Below are positions 27,101-37,924 of a DNA stretch of 64,000 bases, piece by piece (the stretch's first letter is position 1; the number at the start of each line of letters is the position of its first letter). The notes beneath the pieces were generated by a model. It saw only the letters and a list, made by a program, of their open reading frames with translations, was not told the DNA's origin and did not search any database. The DNA is from Protonemura montana (taxonomy: Eukaryota; Arthropoda; Insecta; Plecoptera; Nemouridae), in contig OX387604.1 of the NCBI GenBank assembly GCA_947568835.1, positions 17,823,076 through 17,887,075 of the forward strand, read 5' to 3'. Position numbers and translations under genes: made by a program.

Positions 27101-30100
27101 CGCTGCTAGAAATGAAAAGGGTCAAAGGACTTGAGATTAACTCTTCTAAGTATCCTGCTGGTGTTATCTGAAATTTAACGAGCACCAAACTGGCAAACTC
27201 CAGCACAGATTACAATTTGAATAATTACAAAACCAGCGTATTCTTGGCAGTGTCTTCTTAACTGGCAAACTAGCTGCAAGTGCTTAGCTGTGTCATTGCG
27301 TTTAGTCCTAGCTTTTCGTCATTTTCATTATTTGTTTGCATTACATATTTCAATCCTTGCTTAGCTGGATTTAAATTCTGTTTTTCTTGCCTTTTCTTTC
27401 ATAGCTTTTTACTTGACATGCATGATTCAATTGTGGTTTCAAACTTATTTTATTAATCCTTTTCGAACCTGATTAGTACTTCGAATCACTATTGAGATTT
27501 TGTCTGGATTTCTCGGTTTTTTCGCGTGATTTTTTGTGAGAAACCTAGATTGGCCATCTCCAACTTGGTAGATTTTGAGTAGATGGCAAACAAGTGACGG
27601 TAGTTTACATTGTTTCAGATAGGAAGAGACCATTTTGGGATGCCTAGAACACAGGGATTTTGAATGTTTTTAATCTCATACTTGGGTAGGTGACTAGAGG
27701 GTTGTTTTTTTCACGGCAACAGTAATGTGACTTCTTCTCGTCAGTTATGAGAGTTGATTGGTTTTCAATCCAGGCAACTCAAGTTACTGACAGTGTTTGG
27801 TTTATACAGTTAAAATGTTGGATATGTGGTATGGGAAGGAGACAGAAAAAGGAAGAGCAAAATTACCGGAAACTCAAAGATCAGCTTAGTGTGGCGCTTT
27901 TAAATTTTGACATTTTGGCCTTTTCACTTTTGATGGAGTTTGTTTTGTTTTTTTACTGGGCAAAAATAATTATAACAGCCACATTCACTTTTAATTTACT
28001 ACTAAAAGACGCAAAAAGCTGAACAATTTCAGTCTTAATATCTACTACTAAATCCTTTCATTATCAAAAGAGATAACGCTCGTGACTTTTGAGTTTGACT
28101 GGATGCCGCTGACAAATTTTGGGCTCTTTAATGGGGTGCTTTTGGGAATTCATTTTAACTTTTGGCAATCCTTAGACTTGCGTAATTACAACTCCCCTTT
28201 TTTATTACGTTTCCAAAAGATTGAGCATTTTAAGCATTTGTGGCACTAATGGAGTGAGGGGGAAATCAGGAAAATTCTCTTATTGGCTTTTACTTTTTGT
28301 ACCAGCTTATACTATTTACCGTGAAGGTTGTAGAGGTGTGCACCAGTTTTTAATTCTAGGATAGTGCACGATTAGCCATTCTTCGTGTACACTTGACAAA
28401 TTTTGGGCCTAAAAGCTAACTTAAAAGCCTATGGTTTTTTCAAGCAGCAATCGATATTATTCACATCTTTTGCCAGCTCTTACCCAAGTCTTTACTTCAG
28501 GTTACAGGAAAGAATTCCACAGCGGACGTCTTTCTTTGCGATAAAATGTTTCTTTCAAACTCTCTTTGTGCAAGTTTGGAACATATTCCGTGCTCAAGAC
28601 AGTTGGGGGGGGGGGGGGGGGGGGGGGATTTCTGAGAGAGCAGGGGCAGGGCACCTAGTCTACTAAATCCTTTCATTATCAAAAGAGATTTGCTCGTGAC
28701 TTTTGAATTTGATTGGAATATTATATTAAATGCCATGGATTATAAAGCAAATTGGATAATTCTTTGTGAAGAAGCTAAATTTTTTCTTGATACCATGCTT
28801 GATTTAAAAACATAAGCAAACACTGTCCTTGTGTTTTCTTTGTCAATGTGACTCCTCTTTAGTTTAAAACATATCACTTTGCACTTTTTACAGCAATCAA
28901 GTGTACTATTGTGTTTCTTTTCTTTTTGCAGCCTCTGAGTAGCCCTTGTTTGGCACCCATTTTTACTTCTGAGGAATCTCCTCAGTTTTTTATGGTATGC
29001 ACAATTCAGTTTTTTGTTTTTTTTTTGTTTTTCACTTGGTGAAAGAATCTGTGGTAACTGGTTTTGTTGCTCCTTGCCACTGCATTTTCCTAACCTCTTT
29101 TTCCCAACCTGATCCTCTAGACCCTCTGTGTCCCCACACCCAAGGTCCTTCTTACACCTAGCTCGGTTGAACACTAAAAGGTCTGATGGCAACGACCCTT
29201 GATTATGTAGCAAGAGCTATCTTCGATTAGAATTTTCAATCGCATTGACCAGCCTGAACACAAAAATCAGTGAGTTATGCTAAAAAGCATTGATCAAAGA
29301 TGACAGTTATCACACATCGAGCTACCGTGATGAATAAACGTGTCCTTGTTAGTATATCTTTGATATCAAGGTTACAATGCAATTACAAATTATTCAACAA
29401 AATGCACTTGAAATTGTTTTTGGTTGATTTAGATATTCTTTTAAAATTGAGATGAAAGGAACACTGCCACAGACGGACCCAAACGCTCATCATGAAATAT
29501 ATTTCCCTGTATTTTTTTGGCAATTTTTAAATCGTCACAATTAATTTTGCTTTACATCCAGAGCTGGCAGTTTATCACATCAATGATTAAAAGTAATCCT
29601 CTTAGTGGGATCAGTCACTTCATCTCCAACTGCATTTCTTTTGGTGCTAAGATATAAATATTTCTACCCCTGAATTCGACCTTAAGCTGCCCAGCTGGCA
29701 TGGAGAGACCTAAGTTAACAACCCGAGCAGGCAACCGACCTAGGTGACCAGGGCATAACCTGTATAGTCCTAACACTCTCATAGTCCGATAGTCCTAACA
29801 CATAGTCCTAATCATGCTCTGCATGGCTTCCACTGAATGACTAAATTTGCAATCATAACTCATAACATGGTAAAATGTTCTTTAAAGAATGATTGAAACA
29901 AAACCAAACGTAGCATTCAAAATTATGATGATAGCTAGTCCCAGCTCATAAGTAAAGTTATTCAAGAAAGTTGTCTTAACATAATTATGTTGCTCTTTTC
30001 CCAATTAACTACCTTATTCTGCAGGCTTGTGCTATGATTGACAAGTTCTCTCCCTTCCAGATGACAGCAGCCTCGGGCAACCCATTGAACCCGATGGGTC

Positions 30101-31254
30101 CCCTGGGAGCAATGGTGACTCCCAGCCGCAGCTTCCAGTCCTTGTCCCGAACGCCACTGCAGGAAAGCAAACCTATGCGCTCTCCACCCAACAACCGAAT
30201 CTCGCTGGGCTCGGCCGAATGCTCCCCGAGTGGCACCAACTCGTCTCAGTCAAGCTCTGCAAGTTCGAGTCCCCCTGGCCCACCCAGCCCAGGAGGGGCG
30301 GGTGTGGGAGGCACGGGGGGCGGGCACTACCAGAGGCCGTCCACCCTACACGGTCTCAAGCACAAGTTGCACTCGGCAGCAAAGAGTCTTCACTCATCCA
30401 GTCGGCGCAAGTCTGTAGGCCACATCCCCCTGTCCCCACTCGCACGTACGCCTTCCCCTTCTCCTCTCCCTTCGTCACCCACGCGGTCCCCCAGCCCCCT
30501 GGCATTCCCTCCTGGGCACCAGCCCGGCAGCTCCAACACGACCCAGTCCTATAGTCCGGGCGCATTCTCGGCAGCAGTAGCCAAGAAGAGCCTAGGCCGG
30601 CCAAAGAGCGCCGAGCCGGGCAGCCCTCTGCTGCGCCGGGCGCTGTCCCCAGACCGGCTGCACCCTCGCAGTGCCGAGGGCAAGGGCAAGCCAGGTGCGG
30701 CCGCGATGTCTATCTCGCCGCTGTGTGGCTCCAAGCCACCTGAGCACCCAGCGCACAAGGCGTTTGGCACAGAGCGCAAGGCGGCCTGCGCAGGCTCGCC
30801 GGTACTCGAGATGGCGCAGGCCGCCATGGTGCAGGCCGAGTATGGCGCAGGCGCAGGGTCTCACCTGCCACGCATAGCGGAGGAGAAGGACTCACCGACC
30901 GGTACCAAGGAGGAGGGGGTGACTCGGCCCATCCCCGCGCAGAGCCAGGGGGCCAGGGAAGGGAAGAAGGGACCTGTGGGTGGGGGCAATGGAGCCAAGC
31001 ACCCCGACGGGTTGGGGAAGAAGTCCAGGCCTGACGGGCAAAGAGACCGATCTGGGGAACGTCGGCCACTCTCTTGCCCCTACCCTGAGTTGAGTACGCA
31101 TGGGAAATGGGACTCGAGGGGGAGGAGAAAGCCTCCCCCTCCATCCACGGAACCCCTAAGGCTAAAGGACGTCAAGGAAAAACAGAAATCTGCTGAACTT
31201 ATGAGTGCACCTGAGAAAAGGGAAGTTTTTCGAAGCAATTCTCTGAAAGATTAA
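15156..31254 (+). CDS. MAST: Microtubule-associated serine/threonine kinase (MAST family)
   Basis: Exons: 15156-15354, 15644-15720, 15805-15907, 17056-17198, 17815-18517, 18835-18935, 19094-19324, 19856-20028, 21195-21265, 21909-22136, 22514-22741, 23784-24078, 25008-25213, 25814-26028, 26551-26886 and 30025-31254. All phases agree, giving 1512 residues (1533 with an optional exon at 28932-28994). The N-terminal Ser-rich LGQSAPSL region is followed by DUF1908 within residues 175-408 ([19 protein letters not shown]). The AGC-type kinase spans about 449-722: SNGAYGAV loop, Lys478 in FAMKK, HRDLKPDN with Asp572, DFG 590-592 and GTPEYIAPE to 632. A PDZ domain spans about 957-1046 with RGFGF as its ligand loop and [11 protein letters not shown]. 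The tail is long, Pro/Ser-rich and basic, as in MAST1-4. The kinase has all catalytic residues. The start is the first ATG after an in-frame TAA. By family, it binds microtubules and PDZ ligands such as PTEN. Confidence 0.95.
28605..28627. repeat. Poly-G tract, 23 nt
   Basis: Uninterrupted run of 23 G in a MAST intron, between the two copies of a 60-bp direct repeat (28044-28105 and 28660-28720). Confidence 0.95.
28932..28994 (+). other. Candidate 63-nt cassette exon of the MAST gene
   Basis: A strong acceptor (pyrimidine-rich tract then GCAG at 28928-28931) and a donor GTATGC at 28995 enclose exactly 21 codons, open in phase 0-0. This is the phase needed between the exons ending at 26886 and starting at 30025. 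The encoded peptide starts [11 protein letters not shown] and is Ser/Pro-rich like the tail. Vertebrate MAST tails do not obviously contain it, so it may be an optional exon or a chance match. Confidence 0.5.
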
Positions 31255-31367
31255 GGGAACGGTGGACAGGTAAATCGGTGATATGCAGGGATTGTAATTG
31301 TATATATTGCATAGCAGGGTGTTGTCTATGTGTTTATTGGCTGTTTTTGGTTTTTAACTAGTGGGCA

Positions 31368-31384
31368 GGGGGGGGGGGGGGGGG
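31368..31384. repeat. Poly-G tract, 17 nt
   Basis: Run of 17 G about 110 bases after the MAST stop codon, probably inside the 3' UTR. Confidence 0.9.
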
Positions 31385-31727
31385 TGCTTGGCTGGGTTGG
31401 TTTCTCTTTCAGATGCTATTGCTTCTGACATATCAAGTGTAGCTTGACTGTAGTTTGAGCTCGTGTTGCATTTTTGTTTGATAAATTAATAAGCAACCAA
31501 AAGTTTGCAAGAGCTTACCTAGTTTGGAATGTAAGTCTAATGATCGACACAAAGGCATGAAATATTTGATTCGGTATGAAAGATCTTGTCTCTAGGCCAA
31601 TATTCAAGATGTATTTGCAAGTAGGTAATCTAGATACCAACTTTTATTGTGGCTTGATGCTAGGGTACCGAGTGTCCATCGGGTGTGGTGGGAAGGGAGG
31701 GTCATATTTGTGATACCCAACTGATTT

Positions 31728-31733
31728 AATAAA
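31728..31733 (+). terminator. Candidate polyadenylation signal of the MAST gene
   Basis: AATAAA about 470 bases after the TAA stop at 31252-31254. A longer 3' UTR using later signals is possible. Confidence 0.4.
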
Positions 31734-31929
31734 TATTAGTTACTTGCATGTCACTGTCTACTCTGCTCCTGTATAATCTATCTAATAATGCAATCTAATC
31801 TAATAACTCGCTGTGATTTAACTGGCAACATTTATCATAGTTGTATACATTTGTTTATACCTATCACATAATATGTACTTTTTTGTTCCTATTACTAAAT
31901 ACCTAAAATATCATTGTGTGTTTGTGGGC

Positions 31930-32725
31930 AGACATTGCATTCTGCATTGCGCAGAACTCGGATGTTAGCTTATTACTTTTTAATCAAAATCATGGAACAA
32001 CTCCAAAATTAGATCATCAAATCCACTGGATGTAATTTTTGATATATTTCCCTTCTTCTGTTAGTGATATTTATTAGTTTTATAGTTAATTATAACTGTT
32101 ATTAGTAACTGCACCAACAATTTTCAAACACAACCCTGATTCGACGTCATTAGATTATTTACATTTACCTCGTTATACATATGTGCAAGATTATCAAATC
32201 TACTGGATGCAATTTTTTAGATATATTCCCCTTAATCTGTTAGTTATATTAATTAGTTATATTGTTTATTATATATGTTTTAATAACTGCATCAACAATT
32301 TTCAAACACAACCCGCATGTGCCGTCATTAGATAGTTATTCACATTTACCTCTTTATACACCTGTGCAATAGAAATATTCTAAGTATTTTATCATTTTAA
32401 CGGTTTATCAAAGGTATAGAAGCTTGTAATGATTTCACTCTGGCAATCTGCTTAGCTTGGAAGTCTGATGTTGGCTAATGATTTTTTTATCGAAAGGATT
32501 GAACAAATCCGAAATTAGATCATCGTATGCAATTTTTTTGGGTTTAGACACCTATCTTATTCTGTTGATGTATTAGTTGTAGTTATTGTTATTAATAATT
32601 GCACCAACAATTCTCCAACAACAATTCGATGTCATTAGATAAGTTATTCACATTTACCTCTTTATACACCTGTGCAATCTAAATGCTTGGAGTTTGTTAT
32701 AATTTTAACAATTTATCCAAGGGTT
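31930..32725. repeat. Decayed tandem repeat array, about three units
   Basis: Phrases recur in order and in the same orientation. ATTAGATCATC plus a GGATG(C/T)AATTTTT string occurs near 32010, 32190 and 32516. GCACCAACAATT-type strings occur near 32110, 32290 and 32600. TTCACATTTACCTCTTTATACACCTGTGCAA-type strings occur near 32160, 32338 and 32650. Units are roughly 185 to 330 bp, with the middle one longer. The array follows the MAST gene and carries no ORF. Copies differ by many substitutions and indels. Confidence 0.7.
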
Positions 32726-33463
32726 AGTGTCTTTTAATGAAATTTGTAATTCTGGTATTGAATGATATGGCTCCATTTTCACAACTAAACAGGACACTGT
32801 TATTATTTAGAGTTTGTCACAGTAACTTCTCAACAAAGCGATTAATTGTGTAACTAAATGATACTTCTAGACTTAGGCGTTGTTAATGTTACGTCAATTT
32901 TAAATTTTAATGTTCACTGGTTAGGGGAGGTCGCCATTGCTCACTTCACCTGGCAATTGGCTGGGTCAATAAATGGAAACACCAACTTTTTGCTATGATG
33001 TAGAGACATTTGTCCTTCAAGTATGAATGGCTCACCCAGATCATGCACCAAACACATTTACAAGCTCTCGATATTAATGTTGATGTCCTACAATAATGTG
33101 TCAATCTGTGTTCTTTAATGATAGTTTCCTAAATACACATTAGCAAGAAACTTGTGCAATAGCCAACACATTCTTGTGACTGGTATCATGATCACTTTTT
33201 CTTTATAGCGCTTAAGACAGGTGACTGAGTTTCACATTATTTGTGTATTTTAGCATTTACTAATTCAGTCTAGTTGTATACCATAGTACCTAAAATTATA
33301 TTATTGTGATGGATGTGAATTCAGTTTATTTAGCTACAATATTTATTGATTTCCTGCTTCTACTGCAAATTTGTGCTGTTTGAAATTAGAATCGTAAAAC
33401 ATACCTGTATTAGGGTAGCCGAGTGTTAGAAGGGAGGGATGTGAACCAGGAGCCTAGTGTCCC

Positions 33464-36400
33464 ATGGTATATAGCAGATGGCTTGCTAGTCTCATGCATT
33501 CACTCATTTGTTTAGGTTTCACTTTGCAATCTCAACCTCATGGTTTGTTTATTATGAAAAAGTTGTGGCTTCCTGCCAACCAAGAAGCAGGTAACTTTCT
33601 TCAGTGTATTTCAAATAGTGTGGTGACCAGTTTGTATCTTTCTTGAGGCTCGCAGAGCTGGCGTTCTACTAACGTGGTTGATATGCCTACTATTCGATCT
33701 GGTAAAACCATTGATTTTGTGTTACAGTAGTTTTTTGTTTATGATGTGCTACTAGCAATAGACCTTTTTAGAGTAGATAATATATCCTTTCTGTCACAAA
33801 TTCAAATGTTTGTCCTAAATGAATCTCTATTCACATTTTTTTTAAAACATGGTACATCAACTTCTAGTTCTATTATCTGGACTTATCCATTCTTCCCATA
33901 ACATTTTCAATTTAATTTTTCACAGTCTAATTTCAAACATCTTGCAATTCTTAGAGCTAAGCTCATTTTCAACCAACTTTCCACAATAAACAAGCAAACT
34001 GTGTGAAGGACATTCCATTTGATATAGTATTTATGCCAATGATTTTTGAGATTGTACTTATAATGCCAATGTCTACCATCTGGTGGTCAAATATCTTGCT
34101 ATTCCTCTCAAACTGTCTTGACTCTTGTTATAACATCTCATAGCCTGTCCAAAATTTTATATGAGGCTCAAAACACCATCTTAATGGGATGGAAAATCAT
34201 CTGAAGTGATCATTTCCAAATTTGTGGATGACCCATTGGTAGTGAATATAAACATGACATGTCTAAAATAGAACCACTTGGTCTTTGTTTACCTTGCTAT
34301 CTTAAATAAAACATTGGTATAAAATTGTAGCAGCGACAAAAACACCAACCCCTTTCCTGCCCCAAACATCTGGCCTACCAAGTATGTTTATTGATAGTTG
34401 AGTCTGGCTAAATTTTCATGCATTGGCAGTAAGAAAAAATTACTCCGACTGTATTCATTGTCTGCAACATTTGTTTATTGGTTTCTGATTTTGACATTTC
34501 AGGAAAGTTAAGAAATGCAACAAGTTCTTTGACAATTATTACAGTGAAATTATTTTTATAGATCAAGACAGAAATGTGCAAAGGTATCAAAATCTCCCAA
34601 TCAGTTGAATAGATAAAATAGTACAATAACTGGAATCGAAACCATGACCTTCATTTTAAAAATAATTATCTGTTCTTTTCGCATCCAGTGCCGCAGGGCC
34701 CGTTTTCTAACAGTACGTCGTTAAAACACAATAATCAATTGGATCGATGAAAGGGTTTTGGTTACACAGCTAAAGATGTCATTCATTCATTGGAAAAGTA
34801 CAATGATTAATAATGAGTAGGAATGAAGTCGCGTCGTGCGCAGTAATAAATAACAGGTTGAAATTTTATCAAATTAGCATTCAGATTCCTGTTCATGAAG
34901 AGTAAAAATATCACCATTTCAGTCCCCCTGCATCAAAGTAGCAGAAGAATTGAGTGGAGCCAATTTTACAATAGGAACTGTTAAATTTTTCTGGAAACCA
35001 TTAGGCATTGCAACTCTTATTTTTTTGTTGGAACCATTGCTTGAAATATAATATTGGTCCCAAAGAACCAGAGCAAGAACCAAAGGGGTTACTTGAAAAA
35101 AGGACCAGAACCATTATTGACTTTGTTTATGATCTCTTCTGCACTGTTAGTTGGATAGTAAATACCAGTAAAAGATAATGACAAAACTATTACAAAATGT
35201 TTGGGGATTAATTCTTACATGAAAACTTTTCTTCTGGGGTGTTTTCAGGTCATGTGGTAGACTTTGAAGAGAGTGGGGTTGGCCACCCACCTCTGGATAG
35301 CATGGACCAAGTAGAAGGATATGAAAATGTAACCTTTGAATCTGGTAAGTGAATCTATCGTAACCATTTCTAAGGCAAAGCATGCAGGAAGGTTGTTTAA
35401 CTGAAAATCTTGTCGCCAGCCTGCATCCCTTCTGAGTCCTGGGGCAGTGCCGAAACCATTGCAAGTAGCGAGGATAGAGCAGGGGGTGGCGCAACGGTGG
35501 AACTTTCGGTACCCCAACTTTCGGAGCTCGAAGCTAGGAATGCATTGGCAGCATTCGTCGACGACCACTGCTGCTACGGCCGTCGCGCTGCTAACCACAT
35601 GGCCCTCACCAAAATGACCTCATCATCTGCTTACCATGTAATCAAAGAGCAGCTAAGTAACAGCTAGATAGACATTATGATTTGGCCAAGCTTTGTTATA
35701 ATTGCAATTGTGACATTGTTTTAGCTAAAGGTCCAGCGGCACGCTCTCAAACAATATTAAAAAAGTGAGATATCCTTGTTTTTGAAGGAACTCATATCTT
35801 GATTTGACAGTAAAGTGATATTTAAAGTTTGAAAGTGAATTTTTAATGTACTTTTTAAATCTCGGACTGCAGTATGAGCTACAGACGTTCACGGAGAGGA
35901 GAGAATGTTGCTGGACGTTCAGCCCGTTCGGTGGAGGGGGCGTGGAGGGTCCAGCCGTGGGGGTTGCCCCTCTGCCCTGGGACATAGAGCTGTTTCCCAC
36001 GCACCCTTTTCAAGATGAACTGAAGACACTGCAAGTACCAAACACGGCGTCTGTGAAGCAATGCCACCGATGCAGGGGCGTCGGCACCATGCAATGCAAC
36101 CACTGCCATGGCAAAGGATGGGTGCGTTTGGTAGTTTGGAATCCAAGTGAATGTATGATTTTTATCGGGTGATGGATTACATTTTTTAGAGCAACTGTCC
36201 ATATTAAATAAAATGAAAAAAAAACATAAAAAATCATCAAATATAAATATAATCTTGACAATGTGATAACTCACTTTATTAAAAATGTCCAATGCAATTA
36301 TATTTTAGGGCATCTCAGGTACAAAGTTTTCTGATATTACAATTTCATCTTAAAGATTAAAGCTGAAATAAAATGCCTGCAAGATTGAACTGGAAACACT

Positions 36401-37882
36401 GTTTTGCTTTCTAATTTTGCTTTTAAGGGTTATTGACTTAAATGTACAAGGGCTTGAGCATGTTCTTTTCGGCATCTCAAAAGTGCAAAAAATGCAGCTA
36501 ATGGCATGGTTGTGTGTTTCAGGCACTGTGCTTGTCTTGTCACGGCGATGGATTCGGTGCCGATTCCGGAGCCGGACCTGCTGGCTACAAGGAGCGCTGC
36601 TTTCACTGCCGGTCCTCCGCACATGGCGCTGGCCGCCAAGACTGCTCCAAGTGCAATGCCAAGGGCAAGATGGTGTGTGCAGCCTGCGACAATACGGGCC
36701 TCCTGCTCTGCTTCATCCAGTTGACAGTCACTTGGTGAGTGCTGCTCAAACAGGCTCATTTTGACTTTTTGGTCCTGATATCCAACCATCGGCACATTTG
36801 GCTCTCCAAAAGATGCAGCTATGGGTATAAGAATAATTTAGTCCTATGTTTTCAATTTGCACCGTTTTTTTTTTATTAACTCATGTGTGGCGTGGCTAGG
36901 CTTTTAGCTTTTTGCTTGGATATTGCCAGAAGATGCAAGATGTTTTTTTAGATGGCAATATCAGTATATTTCTGATAACAGAGCACTTTTGGATTTTTGG
37001 GTTTTTAGAAATTAAGAAAACATTCCTCAACTGTTAGAAATCTGGAATTGAATTAATTAATTTAAAACTCCACAAGTAACTAAAAAAATATACAATAATC
37101 TTTAGGCTAATCTCAATGCTAGAAAGAATTTTAAAAGTGGATGTTTTAATTGAGTTAAACTTTTTTGAAGGAAATTGTAAATTACCACTACGCACACAAA
37201 GAAATTTAAAATAAAATGTTGAAATGTAGCAGATACCTACAAATTTGGAAAGCTCAGGCTAACCATCGATAAGAACCTTATCGCACCAAATTCCTGGCCC
37301 CTTTGATACATATAAATTACATAAGTGTGCTCTTATAAGTGTTGGTTGCCATGGAGATGGGATATTTGGTTGCAGTGACTTAATGCTCACATAAAACAAC
37401 AGCTAGTCTTTAATGCTACTCTTGACTGAAAGCTTCACGAAAAGTCTTTCAATCAAAGATGACTATCTATAACCACTTAGTCTGGGAAAGGAATGAGTAA
37501 GTGTAAAATTTCCATCAAGACAAACTCTGATTTAAAGTTTAAACAAGAAGTTATTTTCAGGTTATTGAGCCTCAGTGAAAAAATTATGAACCCTTTCGTT
37601 GAAAAACTTCTGACAGAGATCGAAGAGTTATCGACAAAAAAATGTAATTATAGAATCTCTAAGACAGGTTAAGCAAAATAAACATTAGTAGCAAAAACTC
37701 TGGAGTTCTTCAAAAATTCACCTCGGGGAGAAGTACCAAAGGAATCTAAAATGACGAAAAGGGTTCTACTTGACGAAATAGAAAAGTGGGATACATAAAA
37801 TAACAAAATGTGGGACAAGATGGTTAAACCGTCACTGTGGAGTTGTTGAAACTCAGGGTTTGAAACCTAAAAGACTGCATCG

Positions 37883-37924
<42 letters not shown>

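Noticed and set aside
30356..31144. Long minus-strand frames rich in Pro, Arg and Ala
   Set aside because: They are complement frames of the GC-rich Pro/Ser-coding MAST tail; the plus frame fits the MAST family and splicing.
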